DNA of 64,000 nucleotides from Hyphomicrobium sp. (GCA_013141015.1 JABFRT010000014.1:1-64000), one strand, 5' to 3'; positions 1 through 9,328 are shown, counted from the stretch's first letter. Translations and numbers: made by a program. Notes: generated by a model from the letters alone, not told the origin.

Positions 1-137
1 GGAGGCCGCGGTTAAAAGGCGAACACCGGGAAAAGCGGTGGGCCAATTGGCGCGAGGCCAACCGCGACCCGACAGAATCGATGAATGCCTACGTTAAGAA
101 GAACGGCTTGTGGTCGAAAAAGCTGCGGACCTGGTGA
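1..137 (+). CDS. ccdA: CcdA-like antitoxin, C-terminal end only (partial at window start)
   Basis: Only the last 44 codons are present, read in the frame that ends at the TGA at 135-137. The visible tail has the pattern of chromosomal CcdA antitoxins: a Trp/Asn/Arg-rich helix (RWANWREANRD), then MNAYVKKNGLWSKKLRTW. In this family the C-terminal half wraps around and neutralises CcdB, and the missing N-terminal half is a ribbon-helix-helix DNA-binding domain that represses the operon. The stop codon abuts the ATG of the CcdB homologue, so the two are translationally coupled. The call rests on the short tail plus its partner. Confidence 0.75.
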   Translation, partial: RPRLKGEHREKRWANWREANRDPTESMNAYVKKNGLWSKKLRTW

Positions 138-431
138 ATGCATCAGTTTGATATTGTCAAACTGCATGGTGGACAACTTGGGGTGCTGCTCCAGTCCGAC
201 CTGCTCAACGAGCGAGAGACGCGGATCGTTGCACCGTTGATTTCGCGCAAGGAGGTGAAGTTGACACCAGTGCTCCACCTTGAAATCATGATCGGCCGCA
301 AGCCGTATTTGCTGGCGACCGAAAAAATGGCCGCCATTGAGCGCTCAGAAGTGGCCGCCGTCATCGGCTCAATCGCTGACCGCGACTATGAAATCCGGCG
401 CGCACTCGACATCGTTTTTACGGGATTTTGA
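138..431 (+). CDS. ccdB: CcdB-like toxin (DNA gyrase inhibitor)
   Basis: A 97-residue protein, close to the usual CcdB length. It begins MHQFDIVKL, carries LQSDLLNERETRIVAPL where the family has the conserved LQSDLL..TRIVAPL block, and has the TPVLHLEI strand and an IADRDYEIRRALDIVFTGF tail. CcdB proteins bind GyrA and trap gyrase on DNA. The C-terminal end is the gyrase-contacting part in F-plasmid CcdB (Trp-Gly-Ile); here it reads Thr-Gly-Phe, so gyrase poisoning is inferred and not certain. The start directly follows the ccdA stop with no gap. Such chromosomal modules are often acquired horizontally. Confidence 0.88.
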   Translation: MHQFDIVKLHGGQLGVLLQSDLLNERETRIVAPLISRKEVKLTPVLHLEIMIGRKPYLLATEKMAAIERSEVAAVIGSIADRDYEIRRALDIVFTGF

Positions 432-435
432 CGCC

Positions 436-660
436 ATGACCGCAGAGATCGTCAATCTCAACAAGTTCCGCAAGGCCCGCGAAAAGGCCGAAGACGAAAA
501 GCGCGCTGAACAGAACCGCGTCCGCTATGGGCGCACCAAAGCTGAAAAAGAACAATCGGCCCAAATCGAACGGATCAAGGAGCGCACGCTCGACGGCGCG
601 GAAGTTGCGCCACGCGGCACCTCTATGGACGACGATCTTGATCCGGGCAGCGCCTCGTGA
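436..660 (+). CDS. DUF4169 family protein
   Basis: A 74-residue, highly charged protein beginning MTAEIVNLNKFRKAREKAEDEKRA, with the NRVRYGRTKAEKE block typical of DUF4169. The start at 436 is chosen over an upstream in-frame ATG at 337 because the family begins at the AEIVNL motif and the upstream option would overlap ccdB. It is predicted to be mostly helical. Function is unknown. Its stop overlaps the start of the next gene (GTGA), so the two form a translationally coupled pair, as is common for this family in Alphaproteobacteria. Confidence 0.85.
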   Translation: MTAEIVNLNKFRKAREKAEDEKRAEQNRVRYGRTKAEKEQSAQIERIKERTLDGAEVAPRGTSMDDDLDPGSAS

Positions 661-911
661 CACGGCCCGTCAAACGATCATTCTCTATTGATGGCCACCG
701 GACCTCAATTTCGCTTGAGGCCGCGTTCTGGACGGCACTGAAGACGGCAGCCGCTGAAGATCAAATCGCAATCGCGGCGCTGGTTGCAAAAATCGACAAG
801 GAGCGCGGCACCGCCGGGCTATCGAGCGCGGTGCGCGTGTGGTTGTTGCACCGGCTGGAAACGCGGACCCTTGAAGCGCGGGCCGCAGCCCTACGGATAC
901 CCGCCGAGTGA
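657..911 (+). CDS. Ribbon-helix-helix domain protein (RHH_4 type)
   Basis: An 84-residue protein with a GTG start inside the preceding stop codon. The order KRSFSIDGHRTSISLEAAFWTALK, a central helix, then SSAVRVWLLHRLE matches the RHH_4 family (PF13467) found next to DUF4169 genes. The ribbon strand and two helices would bind DNA as a dimer, which suggests a small transcriptional regulator, but the target is unknown. Its 3' end overlaps the 3' end of the convergent AsmA-like gene by 21 bp. Confidence 0.82.
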   Translation: MTRPVKRSFSIDGHRTSISLEAAFWTALKTAAAEDQIAIAALVAKIDKERGTAGLSSAVRVWLLHRLETRTLEARAAALRIPAE

Positions 912-3900
912 GCGCATGACTTCATCCGACGTGGAGCGGCGCGCTTGCGAGGGGCGCGGCGGGTTCGGCCGCGGCGGCTGTGGCCGGGCAGAAGTGGCCG
1001 GTCTCTCACCCGCAGGAGTAATCGGTGTAGTCTCAACCGTTACAGGCCGCGGTGCAGAGCCTTCAACACCAACCGAGGGCGCAGACGTCGTGTTGGGGGG
1101 CGGCGCAGTTTGTGGCGCTGTTCCGGCAGATTCAGGCAACACCGGCGGCAAGGCTGGCACGACGGTCGGCTGGCCACCTTGAACTGGAACCGAACCGCCC
1201 GCCTTTGCAGCGGCCGCGGCAGCTGCTCGTTCAGCCTCTAGGGCTTGGCGGCGTTCCAACTCAAGGCGGGCGCGATTCTGATCCTGCTGCTTCAGCCGTT
1301 CCAGAGTTTCGACATTGCGTTCGATCTGGCGCACGGCGAGTTCACGTTGCATATCGCCAGCGTCCAGCGAGATAGCAAGCGCTGCGAGATCGCCCATCCG
1401 TCCGGTGTAGACAATCGACGCCGGTGGCAAAGGTCCCTTGGCGGCATGAGGAACCCAGCCCGGGATTGGTTCAGCGGGGGGCGGCAATGGCGGCACAACA
1501 AGCGCCAATTTCCATGCGCTATCCAACGACAGCGACGACAAATCGACAACCGTCTGCGCTGTCACGCTTCCGGCATTGGACTGCAACGTCACAGCGTCCA
1601 GCTTTGCCGTGCCGCCGCTGATGGTGACGGGGATTGTCTGCTCGCCCATGTCAGCCCTGGCACTTGAAAGCGATACTTGCAAAGCGGCCGCCAGCGCTTC
1701 TGGATCGTTAGCAACTTTATCGGCAAGCACGGCTGCGATAACATCTGAACCTGTGGACGGCGAAGGCGCTGGCAGTTGTGCACCCGACAGCGTGACGGTG
1801 CCCGTGCCCGACAGCAATGCGACGAGCCCGGCCGGGCTGTTGGCCTCGGCTGCGGCTTTGATTTCGAGGCTGGCCTTGCCGCGCGCTGCGGCGCCAAGCT
1901 GTGCCAAATCTGCGCCGTCAATTTTAAAGCCGCCGTCAAGCGTTGCGCCAGCTGCCGATTTCGAAACCTGCACCGCGCCGCTCAACGCGCCGCCAGCGGC
2001 GCGCCCGGTGATCTCACTAAGTGCTGCCTTGCCGGCCGCGAAGGCAATTTTGAGCGCGCCATTACTCGCGGAGATGCCGGGGTCGATTTGCAATTTGCCG
2101 TAGCGCAGACTGACCACACCGGTTGCATTCGCCAAAGGATCAAAGCTGATCCGGGCTTCCGGCCAGACACTATTCTTGGCGGCTGCTTGCGTTGGCGCGC
2201 TGGTATCGAGCAACGGCGCCAACAAGCCAGCCAGCGTGACCGTATCGGCTTGCAGATCGGCGGTCAGCACGTTGGGCGATCCCGGCACAAGTTTGACCGA
2301 CCCCCGCAGTGCCGATCCACCGGCTTGAAAATTGCGCGATGCGATCGTCCATGCGCCAGCCTCGCGTGCCACATCAATGACGCCGTCGAGCGCCGTGTCG
2401 CCAATGCCGCGCGCCGCGGGAATGCCAGCAATAGCCAGCGCGTCAAGCGCATCGTTGGCCTTGAGGCGGACGCGGCCTGCAATGGCTACCGTGCTATCCG
2501 CAGGCCATGTCATCTGGCCGTTATAGGCCGCTGTAAAGCCCGGTGCGGACAGATCGATCAGGGTTGCTGCACCCGACGACAGAGCCCCCGTTGAAGCATA
2601 GATTAACTCGGCTTCGTGAGCACTCGGTTGCGGGGCTGCAGCTGCGTCGATGCCGAGCGCTGCCAGCAGGGCATTGAACCCTTGCGCCCGCGCCGTCAAT
2701 TGGATGCGGCTTGGATCTGTCCGCCAACCGGCCAGCCCGCCATCGAAGTCAGCTTGCCCCGAGATTCGCGCCGTCTGCACGGTTCCGTCAAGACTGACGT
2801 CGGCCGTGGATTTTCCGCGCGCACCGAGCCGGACAAGACCTGCCAGGCGCGCCGATCCCGCCTGCGCGAAACGCTCCACGGACACCGCGTTGCCAAGGCC
2901 GGTAAAGCTTGCCAGATCTTTGAGTGCGCCGGGCGTCAGCGCTACAAAATCGTAGGCCAGCGTTCCCTTGGGATGGTCGGCGGCACTGGTGATGCGTGCA
3001 TCGAGATGGACAACAAGTCCGGACGCCATTGTGAACTTGGCCGACGGAATGCGGATGCTGCCACCATCCAAACCGACGGTCGCATCGACGTTGCGGAAGA
3101 TCCGCTCGCCATGCTTCAGTTCGCCAGCCAGCACGCGCACGCTGATATCCCCGCTTGCATCAACGGGCTTCGAGCTTTTTTCGCCATCGGATGCGGGTGA
3201 CGGCGCGGCTAAGGCTGCAACCGGCGCAAGCCCGAACGCCTGGCGCAGATTGCTTTCCAGTGCACGCGCCGTATCCGGGAACAGTTCGCTGCTGTCGAGC
3301 CGAGCCCCTTCGAGCGTGACGGCAACCTTCCGCCGCCCCTCTCCGCTGACCACTACGTCGCCTGAGAACGCGCGCCCGCCAAAGTCAGCTGACGCCTCGG
3401 TGAATTCAAACCGCGTATCGTTGATCAGCACCCGGCCTTCGGCGGCAAAGGGGCCATCGGCTTTGATGTCGAGATTGGCACCGGATTTCGCGGCCCAGCC
3501 GAGCAGCCGCGCCAAATTCGAACCATGTACGAAACCGGAGCCGGCAAAACTGACTTTGCCGTTGTCGTCTTTGAGATCGCCTGACAGATCGAGACGCGAA
3601 CCACCGGGCAGCCCGGCCTTCAACTGGCGCAGCTGAACTGCGCTGCCTTGCCGTTCGGCATCGATCTTCAAAACGCCTGCCGTCTCGCCGCCAAGCTTGA
3701 CCTGATCGACATCGATTTTGGCACTCGCCGCGCCGTCGCCCGCCAGCGCGCGCAGCATCGCCAAGCCGAATTGCTTGACCTTGACGAAGGTGGCGCTGTC
3801 CTGACCAGCGCCGGACAAGCGGTCGAGATCCAGCCACTTCGAGGTCAGCGCGACATCCAGCCTCGGTGCGGTGCCCCAGACCGCCGCCGCTGTACCGGCA

Positions 3901-4805
3901 ATCAGTTGCGGCTCGGCGGCGTTTTCAAGCGCGAGTGCTATATCTTCGACTTTCGCGCCCGCCGTGGTCGCGTCTATGCGCGCCCGCATATCCATAACCG
4001 GCGTCTCGACGGCGGCGGTGTCCGCTGGCTTCTTTTCACGGGTGATCGTGAGTGGGATTTTTCCGGTCAGTTCACCGGTCAGGCGCGGCTTTGTGGAAAG
4101 ACCTTCGATACGTCCGTCCAGCATATACGAGGTTTCAGATGCAATCGCCCGGGTATTGGCCTTGATTTGGAAGACGCCGGCCGCATCTGGTACAGTGGTC
4201 GCGAACTTGATCTCGCGTGCTTCACCCGACCATTTGGCCTGGCCCTTGAATTTGAATGGGCCTTTAAGCGCTTCGGCTGAGAATTCTCCATTGACCGCTT
4301 CGGCGCGGGCAATCGACTGCGCTTCGCTATTGAACAGCGCCACGGTGCCGTCGATGATCTTGACCGAATGCAAGGCCACATCCTGCGGCACGAACGGCAG
4401 CGCGCCGGGCCTGATTTGAACGCTGGTCCAATTGCCGCCGCCCTGGGTGTCGAGCGCCAGCGTCAGCACTGGGCGATGCAATTCGATCTCGTTAGCCTCA
4501 AGCACGCCGCGCAGCAGGGCGGGGCCGGATAACCGCATGGTGAAGCTGTCGATGCGCACGAACGGCTCGCCGGTTTGCCCGGTCGGATCGGCTAAGCGGA
4601 CCTTTTCAAAGCGGACGAACGGCGTTGGCAAGAAGCGGACGTTGACTGCGCCGCCGACGCGCACGTCACGGCCGAGCACCTTGGTGGCTTCTTCTTCAAA
4701 GACGCCGCGATAGCCGTTCCAGTCGATGAAATGCGGCACGGCAAACAGCGCCGCCAGCGTGACGACGAGGAGACCGCCAAGATAAAGGAGCGCGTTGTTC
4801 ATCAA
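891..4805 (-). CDS. AsmA-family protein, large envelope protein
   Basis: A 1304-residue protein with an N-terminal membrane anchor (LLYLGGLLVVTLAALFAVPHF, about residues 6-26). The AsmA N-terminal signature follows: DWNGYRGVFEEEATKVLGRDV, then VRFLPTPFVRFEKVRLADP. The long middle is made of repeated beta-rich segments, as in the AsmA/TamB class of periplasmic proteins that bridge the inner and outer membranes and are thought to move or modulate lipids. An AsmA C-terminal-like region lies near residues 950-1130. The last 120 residues hold a Glu/Arg-rich coiled coil (about 1165-1210) and a Pro/Thr-rich low-complexity tail. The protein is longer than E. coli AsmA. It is transcribed alone and is divergent from uvrD. 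Confidence 0.88.
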   Translation of the reverse strand: MMNNALLYLGGLLVVTLAALFAVPHFIDWNGYRGVFEEEATKVLGRDVRVGGAVNVRFLPTPFVRFEKVRLADPTGQTGEPFVRIDSFTMRLSGPALLRGVLEANEIELHRPVLTLALDTQGGGNWTSVQIRPGALPFVPQDVALHSVKIIDGTVALFNSEAQSIARAEAVNGEFSAEALKGPFKFKGQAKWSGEAREIKFATTVPDAAGVFQIKANTRAIASETSYMLDGRIEGLSTKPRLTGELTGKIPLTITREKKPADTAAVETPVMDMRARIDATTAGAKVEDIALALENAAEPQLIAGTAAAVWGTAPRLDVALTSKWLDLDRLSGAGQDSATFVKVKQFGLAMLRALAGDGAASAKIDVDQVKLGGETAGVLKIDAERQGSAVQLRQLKAGLPGGSRLDLSGDLKDDNGKVSFAGSGFVHGSNLARLLGWAAKSGANLDIKADGPFAAEGRVLINDTRFEFTEASADFGGRAFSGDVVVSGEGRRKVAVTLEGARLDSSELFPDTARALESNLRQAFGLAPVAALAAPSPASDGEKSSKPVDASGDISVRVLAGELKHGERIFRNVDATVGLDGGSIRIPSAKFTMASGLVVHLDARITSAADHPKGTLAYDFVALTPGALKDLASFTGLGNAVSVERFAQAGSARLAGLVRLGARGKSTADVSLDGTVQTARISGQADFDGGLAGWRTDPSRIQLTARAQGFNALLAALGIDAAAAPQPSAHEAELIYASTGALSSGAATLIDLSAPGFTAAYNGQMTWPADSTVAIAGRVRLKANDALDALAIAGIPAARGIGDTALDGVIDVAREAGAWTIASRNFQAGGSALRGSVKLVPGSPNVLTADLQADTVTLAGLLAPLLDTSAPTQAAAKNSVWPEARISFDPLANATGVVSLRYGKLQIDPGISASNGALKIAFAAGKAALSEITGRAAGGALSGAVQVSKSAAGATLDGGFKIDGADLAQLGAAARGKASLEIKAAAEANSPAGLVALLSGTGTVTLSGAQLPAPSPSTGSDVIAAVLADKVANDPEALAAALQVSLSSARADMGEQTIPVTISGGTAKLDAVTLQSNAGSVTAQTVVDLSSLSLDSAWKLALVVPPLPPPAEPIPGWVPHAAKGPLPPASIVYTGRMGDLAALAISLDAGDMQRELAVRQIERNVETLERLKQQDQNRARLELERRQALEAERAAAAAAAKAGGSVPVQGGQPTVVPALPPVLPESAGTAPQTAPPPNTTSAPSVGVEGSAPRPVTVETTPITPAGERPATSARPQPPRPNPPRPSQARRSTSDEVMRSLGGYP

Positions 4806-4970
4806 TCGACCGGTTTATCCTCGGCAGGCGCGAAAGAACGCGGGGATGGCTTTTTGTCAGGCGACCGCTTTATGGCATAAAGGGCCGCCTGCCTGAACCT
4901 GAAAATAGGCGCAATTCCAGTCATTTGCTCAAAACATTCCGCAGCCCGATAGGTTGTTCACAGCTTCGCT

Positions 4971-4990
4971 AACCGGCAATTCCGCCGGTT
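4971..4990. repeat. Inverted repeat in the asmA-uvrD divergent region
   Basis: A 7-bp perfect inverted repeat (AACCGGC / GCCGGTT, 6-bp spacer) 33 bp before the uvrD start codon. It could be an operator or a leader hairpin. No LexA GTTC-N7-GTTC site was found in this 218-bp gap. Confidence 0.4.
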
Positions 4991-5023
4991 GTAGGACCAG
5001 CCCCAGTAGGCTACCTGAGATTC

Positions 5024-7492
5024 ATGAGCGAGAGTCGCAAAACCAAGCCCGCAACCGGTGCCGCATCCAGCGCCGATGATGACAGCGGCGATTTCCCCTT
5101 CGACCTGCCGCAGGCGCCAGCCCGGGAGGCCGCGCCAGCGCCTAAGCGGTCGATTTCCGAGCGCGCGCTGGCGGCGTCGCGGCCCGAACCCTCATATCTT
5201 GACGGCCTGAACCCGGAACAGCGCGCCGCGGTGGAAGCAACTGAAGGGCCGCTGCTGGTTCTGGCGGGCGCCGGCACCGGCAAGACCCGGGTGCTGACCA
5301 CCCGTATCGCCCACATCTTAGCGTCGGGCAAAGCCTACCCGTCGCAAATGCTGGTCGTCACCTTCACCAATAAGGCCGCGCGCGAAATGCGCGAACGCAT
5401 CGGCAAGCAGATCGGCGGTGCGGTTGAAGGCATGGCGTGGCTTGGCACGTTCCACGCCATCGGGGTCAAAATACTACGCCGCCACGTCGAGCTGGTCGGC
5501 TTGAAATCCGGTTTCACCATTCTTGATATGGACGATCAGCTGCGGCTGTTGAAGCAGGTGATCGAAGCGGCCGGCATCGATAAAGAGCGCTGGCCGGCAC
5601 GCCAATTGGCAAGCCTGATCGACAGTTGGAAAAATAAGGGCCTGACACCCGACAAGGTGCCAGCGGGTGAAGCCTTGGCCTTTGCCGCGGGCAAGGGCCG
5701 CGATCTCTATGCCGCCTACCAGAGCCGGCTCAAAGATCTCAACGCCTGCGATTTCGGCGATCTGCTGCTTGAATGCCTGCGGCTGTTCCGCGAACACCCG
5801 GATGTGCTGGCCAGCTATCACAAGCGCTTCCGCTATATCCTGGTCGATGAGTATCAGGACACCAACATCGCTCAGTATTTGTGGCTGCGTATGCTGGCGC
5901 AAGGTTGCCCCAACGTTTGCTGTGTCGGCGACGACGATCAGTCGATCTACGGCTGGCGCGGCGCCGAGGTCGACAACATCCTGCGCTTTGACAAGGACTT
6001 TCCAGGCGCCAAGATCATCCGTCTTGAACGCAACTACCGCTCGACCGGCAACATTCTGGCGGCGGCTTCAGGCCTGATTGCCAAAAACGAGGGCCGGCTT
6101 GGCAAGACGCTGTTCACTGACGGCGCGCTTGGCGAGAAGGTCAGCGTTGCCAATTTCTGGGACGACGAAGCCGAGGCCCGTTCGATTGGCGAAGACATAG
6201 AGCAATTGCAGCGGCAAAAATGCAATTTGAACGACGTCGCCATTCTGGTGCGCGCCTCCTTCCAGATGCGTGTGATTGAAGACCGGTTCATAACGCTCGG
6301 CCTGCCCTATCGCGTGATCGGCGGGCCACGGTTTTATGAGCGCCAGGAAATCAAGGACGCGATTGCCTATCTGGAAATTGTCGCCAACCCGTCGCACGAT
6401 TTGAAATTCGAACGCATTGTCAACGTGCCCAAGCGCGGCCTTGGCGACACCACCGTCAAGCGCATCCACGAGTTGGCGCGGGCGCGCGGCGTGCCGATGT
6501 ATCAAGCCGCCCGCGAAATCATGGAAACGGACGAGCTTGCCAACAAGGCGCGGCGATCGCTGTTTGAACTCATGCAGTCGTTCGAGCGTTGGCGTTCGCG
6601 CATCCCGGACATGCGCCACACCGAACTCGCCGAACTCATTCTCGATGAATCCGGCTACACCGCGATGTGGCAGGCGGATAAAAGCCCGCAAGCTCAGTCG
6701 CGGCTTGAAAACTTGAAGGAACTCGTGCGGTTCATGCACGATTTCGAGAGCTTGGCTGGCTTCCTTGAACACGTCTCGCTGGTCATGGATGTCGATCAAG
6801 GCAACGACGGCGAGCGCGTGTCGCTGATGACACTGCACGCGGCCAAGGGTCTTGAATTCGGCAACGTGTTTCTGCCCGGCTGGGAAGAAGGGCTATTTCC
6901 GCATCAGCGCTCGCTGGATGAAAGCGGCAAGGCCGGCCTCGAAGAAGAGCGCCGCCTCGCTTACGTCGGCGTAACGCGCGCCAAGAAGGTCGCGAAAATA
7001 TCGTTCGCCCAGAACCGGCGCAATCGCGGGCTATATCAGTCAGCCGTGCCGTCGCGTTTTGTCGATGAACTGCCGGAAGCGCACGTTGCGGTGGCTGAAA
7101 ATCAGTCGCCCTATGGCGGCATCACACAGGGCTATGGCTACGGCAATACGTTTGGCACCAGCCGCTTTGATAACAAGCAGACGGCGACGCCATTTGCATC
7201 CGGCTATCAAACCCCCGGATGGCAGCGCGCCCAGCAGAACTGGAGCCGCAGCGACGAAAAGCAGAAGAAAAAGCAATCGCACGGCACACAGCCAAGCCGG
7301 CCGCTGACCATTGACGGCGAATTGGTTGCGTCGTCCGCAGCCAAGGCGCCGGGCTTCAAAACTGGCACGCGCATCCGTCACGATAAATTTGGCGACGGCA
7401 CGGTGACGGCAGTCGATGGCAACAAACTGACCATCGATTTCGACGATGGGTCAAGCAAACGTTTGGTTGCGAGCTTCGTCGATATCATCTGA
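5024..7492 (+). CDS. uvrD: ATP-dependent DNA helicase UvrD/PcrA
   Basis: An 822-residue superfamily 1A helicase. Motifs in order: Walker A AGAGTGKT at 81-88, motif Ia TFTNKAAREM, motif II LVDEYQDTN, motif III GDDDQSIYGWRGA, motif IV LERNYRST, motif V MTLHAAKGLEF plus GWEEGLFPH, and motif VI EEERRLAYVGVTRAKK. The enzyme unwinds DNA 3'-5' in nucleotide excision and mismatch repair and dismantles recombination filaments. The C-terminal 55 residues (TGTRIRHDKFGDGTVTAV...) form the Tudor-like domain that PcrA/UvrD use to contact RNA polymerase. A variable, low-complexity N-terminal extension of about 55 residues precedes the helicase core, which is common in Alphaproteobacteria. It stands alone on the plus strand. 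Confidence 0.97.
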   Translation: MSESRKTKPATGAASSADDDSGDFPFDLPQAPAREAAPAPKRSISERALAASRPEPSYLDGLNPEQRAAVEATEGPLLVLAGAGTGKTRVLTTRIAHILASGKAYPSQMLVVTFTNKAAREMRERIGKQIGGAVEGMAWLGTFHAIGVKILRRHVELVGLKSGFTILDMDDQLRLLKQVIEAAGIDKERWPARQLASLIDSWKNKGLTPDKVPAGEALAFAAGKGRDLYAAYQSRLKDLNACDFGDLLLECLRLFREHPDVLASYHKRFRYILVDEYQDTNIAQYLWLRMLAQGCPNVCCVGDDDQSIYGWRGAEVDNILRFDKDFPGAKIIRLERNYRSTGNILAAASGLIAKNEGRLGKTLFTDGALGEKVSVANFWDDEAEARSIGEDIEQLQRQKCNLNDVAILVRASFQMRVIEDRFITLGLPYRVIGGPRFYERQEIKDAIAYLEIVANPSHDLKFERIVNVPKRGLGDTTVKRIHELARARGVPMYQAAREIMETDELANKARRSLFELMQSFERWRSRIPDMRHTELAELILDESGYTAMWQADKSPQAQSRLENLKELVRFMHDFESLAGFLEHVSLVMDVDQGNDGERVSLMTLHAAKGLEFGNVFLPGWEEGLFPHQRSLDESGKAGLEEERRLAYVGVTRAKKVAKISFAQNRRNRGLYQSAVPSRFVDELPEAHVAVAENQSPYGGITQGYGYGNTFGTSRFDNKQTATPFASGYQTPGWQRAQQNWSRSDEKQKKKQSHGTQPSRPLTIDGELVASSAAKAPGFKTGTRIRHDKFGDGTVTAVDGNKLTIDFDDGSSKRLVASFVDII

Positions 7493-7763
7493 CCGGGCTA
7501 TTCTGAACGCGTCTTGTGCTCATGGCGAGCTGCACAAATGGTGCGCTTCAACCGTTTTCCCGCCGCAATTGCCGCTCAGTCTGATGCGCATGTTCCAGCC
7601 CGTCATGACGCTGTAACATATTGTGTTGCATAGTGTATTTTAAGTCAGCTCGCAGACGTTATGCTCAGGCGGGTTGCATTGCGTTGTGGTTTCTCGCGGG
7701 GGCGTGAAACCGAAGTGAAGTAAATGCGTTGGGGAGGGTAGAGCCTACTTGGAGGAACTATCC

Positions 7764-7967
7764 ATGAGAGAACATCGCTACACGACGCGTGGACCAGCCA
7801 ACGAAGCCAACACCAATAGCGTGGATGACACGCCGAGAACCTTGACGATCTCACGACGGGAGACGACGAGCGGACGGCGGCGGCGCATCCACTGCCATCT
7901 CGATCCATTGCCGCTGACGGCGGACGAAGTGCGTTTGCTGCCGGTTGCCAATCGCAATTCGGCTTGA
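7764..7967 (+). CDS. Small basic hypothetical protein
   Basis: A possible 67-residue protein starting at the ATG at 7764, with a good ribosome-binding site (GGAGG at 7751-7755). It is rich in Arg, Thr and His (RRETTSGRRRRIHCHLDPLPLTADEVR). No family is recognised. In favour of a real gene: the placed Shine-Dalgarno, an otherwise empty interval, and a strong terminator 40 bp after the stop. Against it: low complexity and no known homologue. The 271 bp before it, back to the uvrD stop, hold no other gene. Confidence 0.5.
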   Translation: MREHRYTTRGPANEANTNSVDDTPRTLTISRRETTSGRRRRIHCHLDPLPLTADEVRLLPVANRNSA

Positions 7968-8006
7968 GTGGCAGCGTCATTTCCTTGCCAATCAATAGCC
8001 ATCATC

Positions 8007-8035
8007 AAAGGCGCCGCAGCCGTAGCGGCGCCTTT
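8007..8035. terminator. Bidirectional rho-independent terminator
   Basis: A perfect 11-bp stem AAAGGCGCCGC / GCGGCGCCTTT with a 7-nt loop, A-rich on one side and T-rich on the other. It lies between the convergent small gene ending at 7967 and the J-domain gene ending at 8063, so it can serve both. Confidence 0.8.
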
Positions 8036-8062
8036 ACTATTGTTATCAAGCTGTAAAAACAA

Positions 8063-9328
8063 TTACGCGGCGGCGCGGCGATCCTTGATCAGATCCCAGG
8101 CAGCGTTGATCTGCTTCATGCGGCTTTCGCGCCGCAGCCGGTCCGCTTCATCGCGGGCGTGATCAGGGTGCCAACTCATGCGCAGCGCATCAACCAGCTT
8201 CTTGGCGACCGCGGGGGCTGCATCCGCGTTGATACCGAGCACGCGATACGCTTCCGATGGTGACTGCGGCATGTCTATATCAAGACCTTCGTTCATGCCC
8301 GGACGCTGCACCGCACTTAGCGAAATGCGGCTGATCCGCTCCAAATCCCGCAGCAAGGCACGGATGATCGACGCTGATTTTGCGGGCGCATTGCGCGGCA
8401 ATTGACGGTCTAGCGCCGCAATCCGGCCGCGCACGCTCGCCACTTCGCCATTCAGAACGTCGCGAAGCAACATCTCGGGCCCAAGCGCTGCAACCGACAC
8501 TTCGGTTTCAATCAGGCGCGTATTCAGAAACGACATGGCGTTGGCCAGATCGTCGTCCGGGCGATAGTTTGATTTGCTCGACCGGCGGGCGTGAACCACT
8601 GCTTTGAGTCTGTTGGCCACGGCCGCCGAAAGATGCTGCAATGTGCCGGTCAAGGCTTGCCATGACAGCGCACTGCTTGCGGCCAACCATGACGGCGCGC
8701 GCCAACGTCCGGCGGCCACCATACTTGCAGCAAACAGCAGGGCGATCACACTTGCCACAGCTGCTGCCACGCGCAACGGGTTGCCACCCGGCACAGCCCG
8801 CCATCCGTCGGCGCGGACCTCGGTCACCCAGGTATTGCCCGCGTTCGAAATGGTCAATTCCGCCAGGGCCTCATCGGCCGGTTCGATCACGCTTTCGGGC
8901 GATAGATCTTGTTTGGCCACGCGCGGCATCGTCGATTGAGTGCGAGTCAATGCCGGCAACACGAACCGTCCTGACAGGGTGCTGACCGGCGCGTAGCCTG
9001 TTGGGAGACCCAATGGCATTGCGACGCCAGCGGCCTTGGCAGCGATCGCAATCCGCGCCCACGGCACAATTGCGCCATCGCATTCAATTGCGAAGCGATG
9101 CACCATCATGGTTTCGCAATCAGAGCCGCCCGCCGCGCAATGTGCAAACGGCTGCTCATCGCGCCGGCCTGCAATCCGGTAGGTGGTTTGATTTGCGGGT
9201 GAGACCTGCACCTCGCCGCCGTTGGCCCGGCAGGCGAACGGCATGACCAGATCTTCTGCGTGGGCCGCAATGGCCGGGCTGCACACAAACAGCGCGATCA
9301 AAGCCCCTCGTGAGCCAACCCTGTTCAC
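8063..9328 (-). CDS. Membrane protein with periplasmic N-domain and cytoplasmic C-terminal J-domain
   Basis: About 421 residues from a GTG at 9328, chosen because GGGGG lies 5 nt upstream and a clean signal-like sequence follows (RGALIALFVCSPAIAAHAEDL). A longer GTG start at 9361 is possible. Residues about 25-180 are Cys-containing and predicted periplasmic. One membrane span follows near 188-210 (VAAAVASVIALLFAASMVAAG). The last 60 residues are a J-domain (SEAYRVLGINADA...) with the HPD motif intact in MSWHPDHARDEADR. J-domains stimulate Hsp70 ATPase, so the C-terminus should recruit DnaK at the membrane. The N-terminal domain is not recognised. It is a single-gene unit ending at the shared terminator. 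Confidence 0.8.
   Translation of the reverse strand: MNRVGSRGALIALFVCSPAIAAHAEDLVMPFACRANGGEVQVSPANQTTYRIAGRRDEQPFAHCAAGGSDCETMMVHRFAIECDGAIVPWARIAIAAKAAGVAMPLGLPTGYAPVSTLSGRFVLPALTRTQSTMPRVAKQDLSPESVIEPADEALAELTISNAGNTWVTEVRADGWRAVPGGNPLRVAAAVASVIALLFAASMVAAGRWRAPSWLAASSALSWQALTGTLQHLSAAVANRLKAVVHARRSSKSNYRPDDDLANAMSFLNTRLIETEVSVAALGPEMLLRDVLNGEVASVRGRIAALDRQLPRNAPAKSASIIRALLRDLERISRISLSAVQRPGMNEGLDIDMPQSPSEAYRVLGINADAAPAVAKKLVDALRMSWHPDHARDEADRLRRESRMKQINAAWDLIKDRRAAA

Noticed and set aside
1052-1375. Open frames of 90-270 codons on the plus strand opposite the AsmA-like gene
   Set aside because: They lie antisense to a long, clearly real gene, have no ribosome-binding sites, and their proteins resemble no family. 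They are effects of high G+C codon use.
4960-4985. Possible LexA box upstream of uvrD around GTTCACAGCTTCGCT
   Set aside because: The second half is CGCT and not GTTC, so the spacing and sequence do not fit the alphaproteobacterial SOS box.
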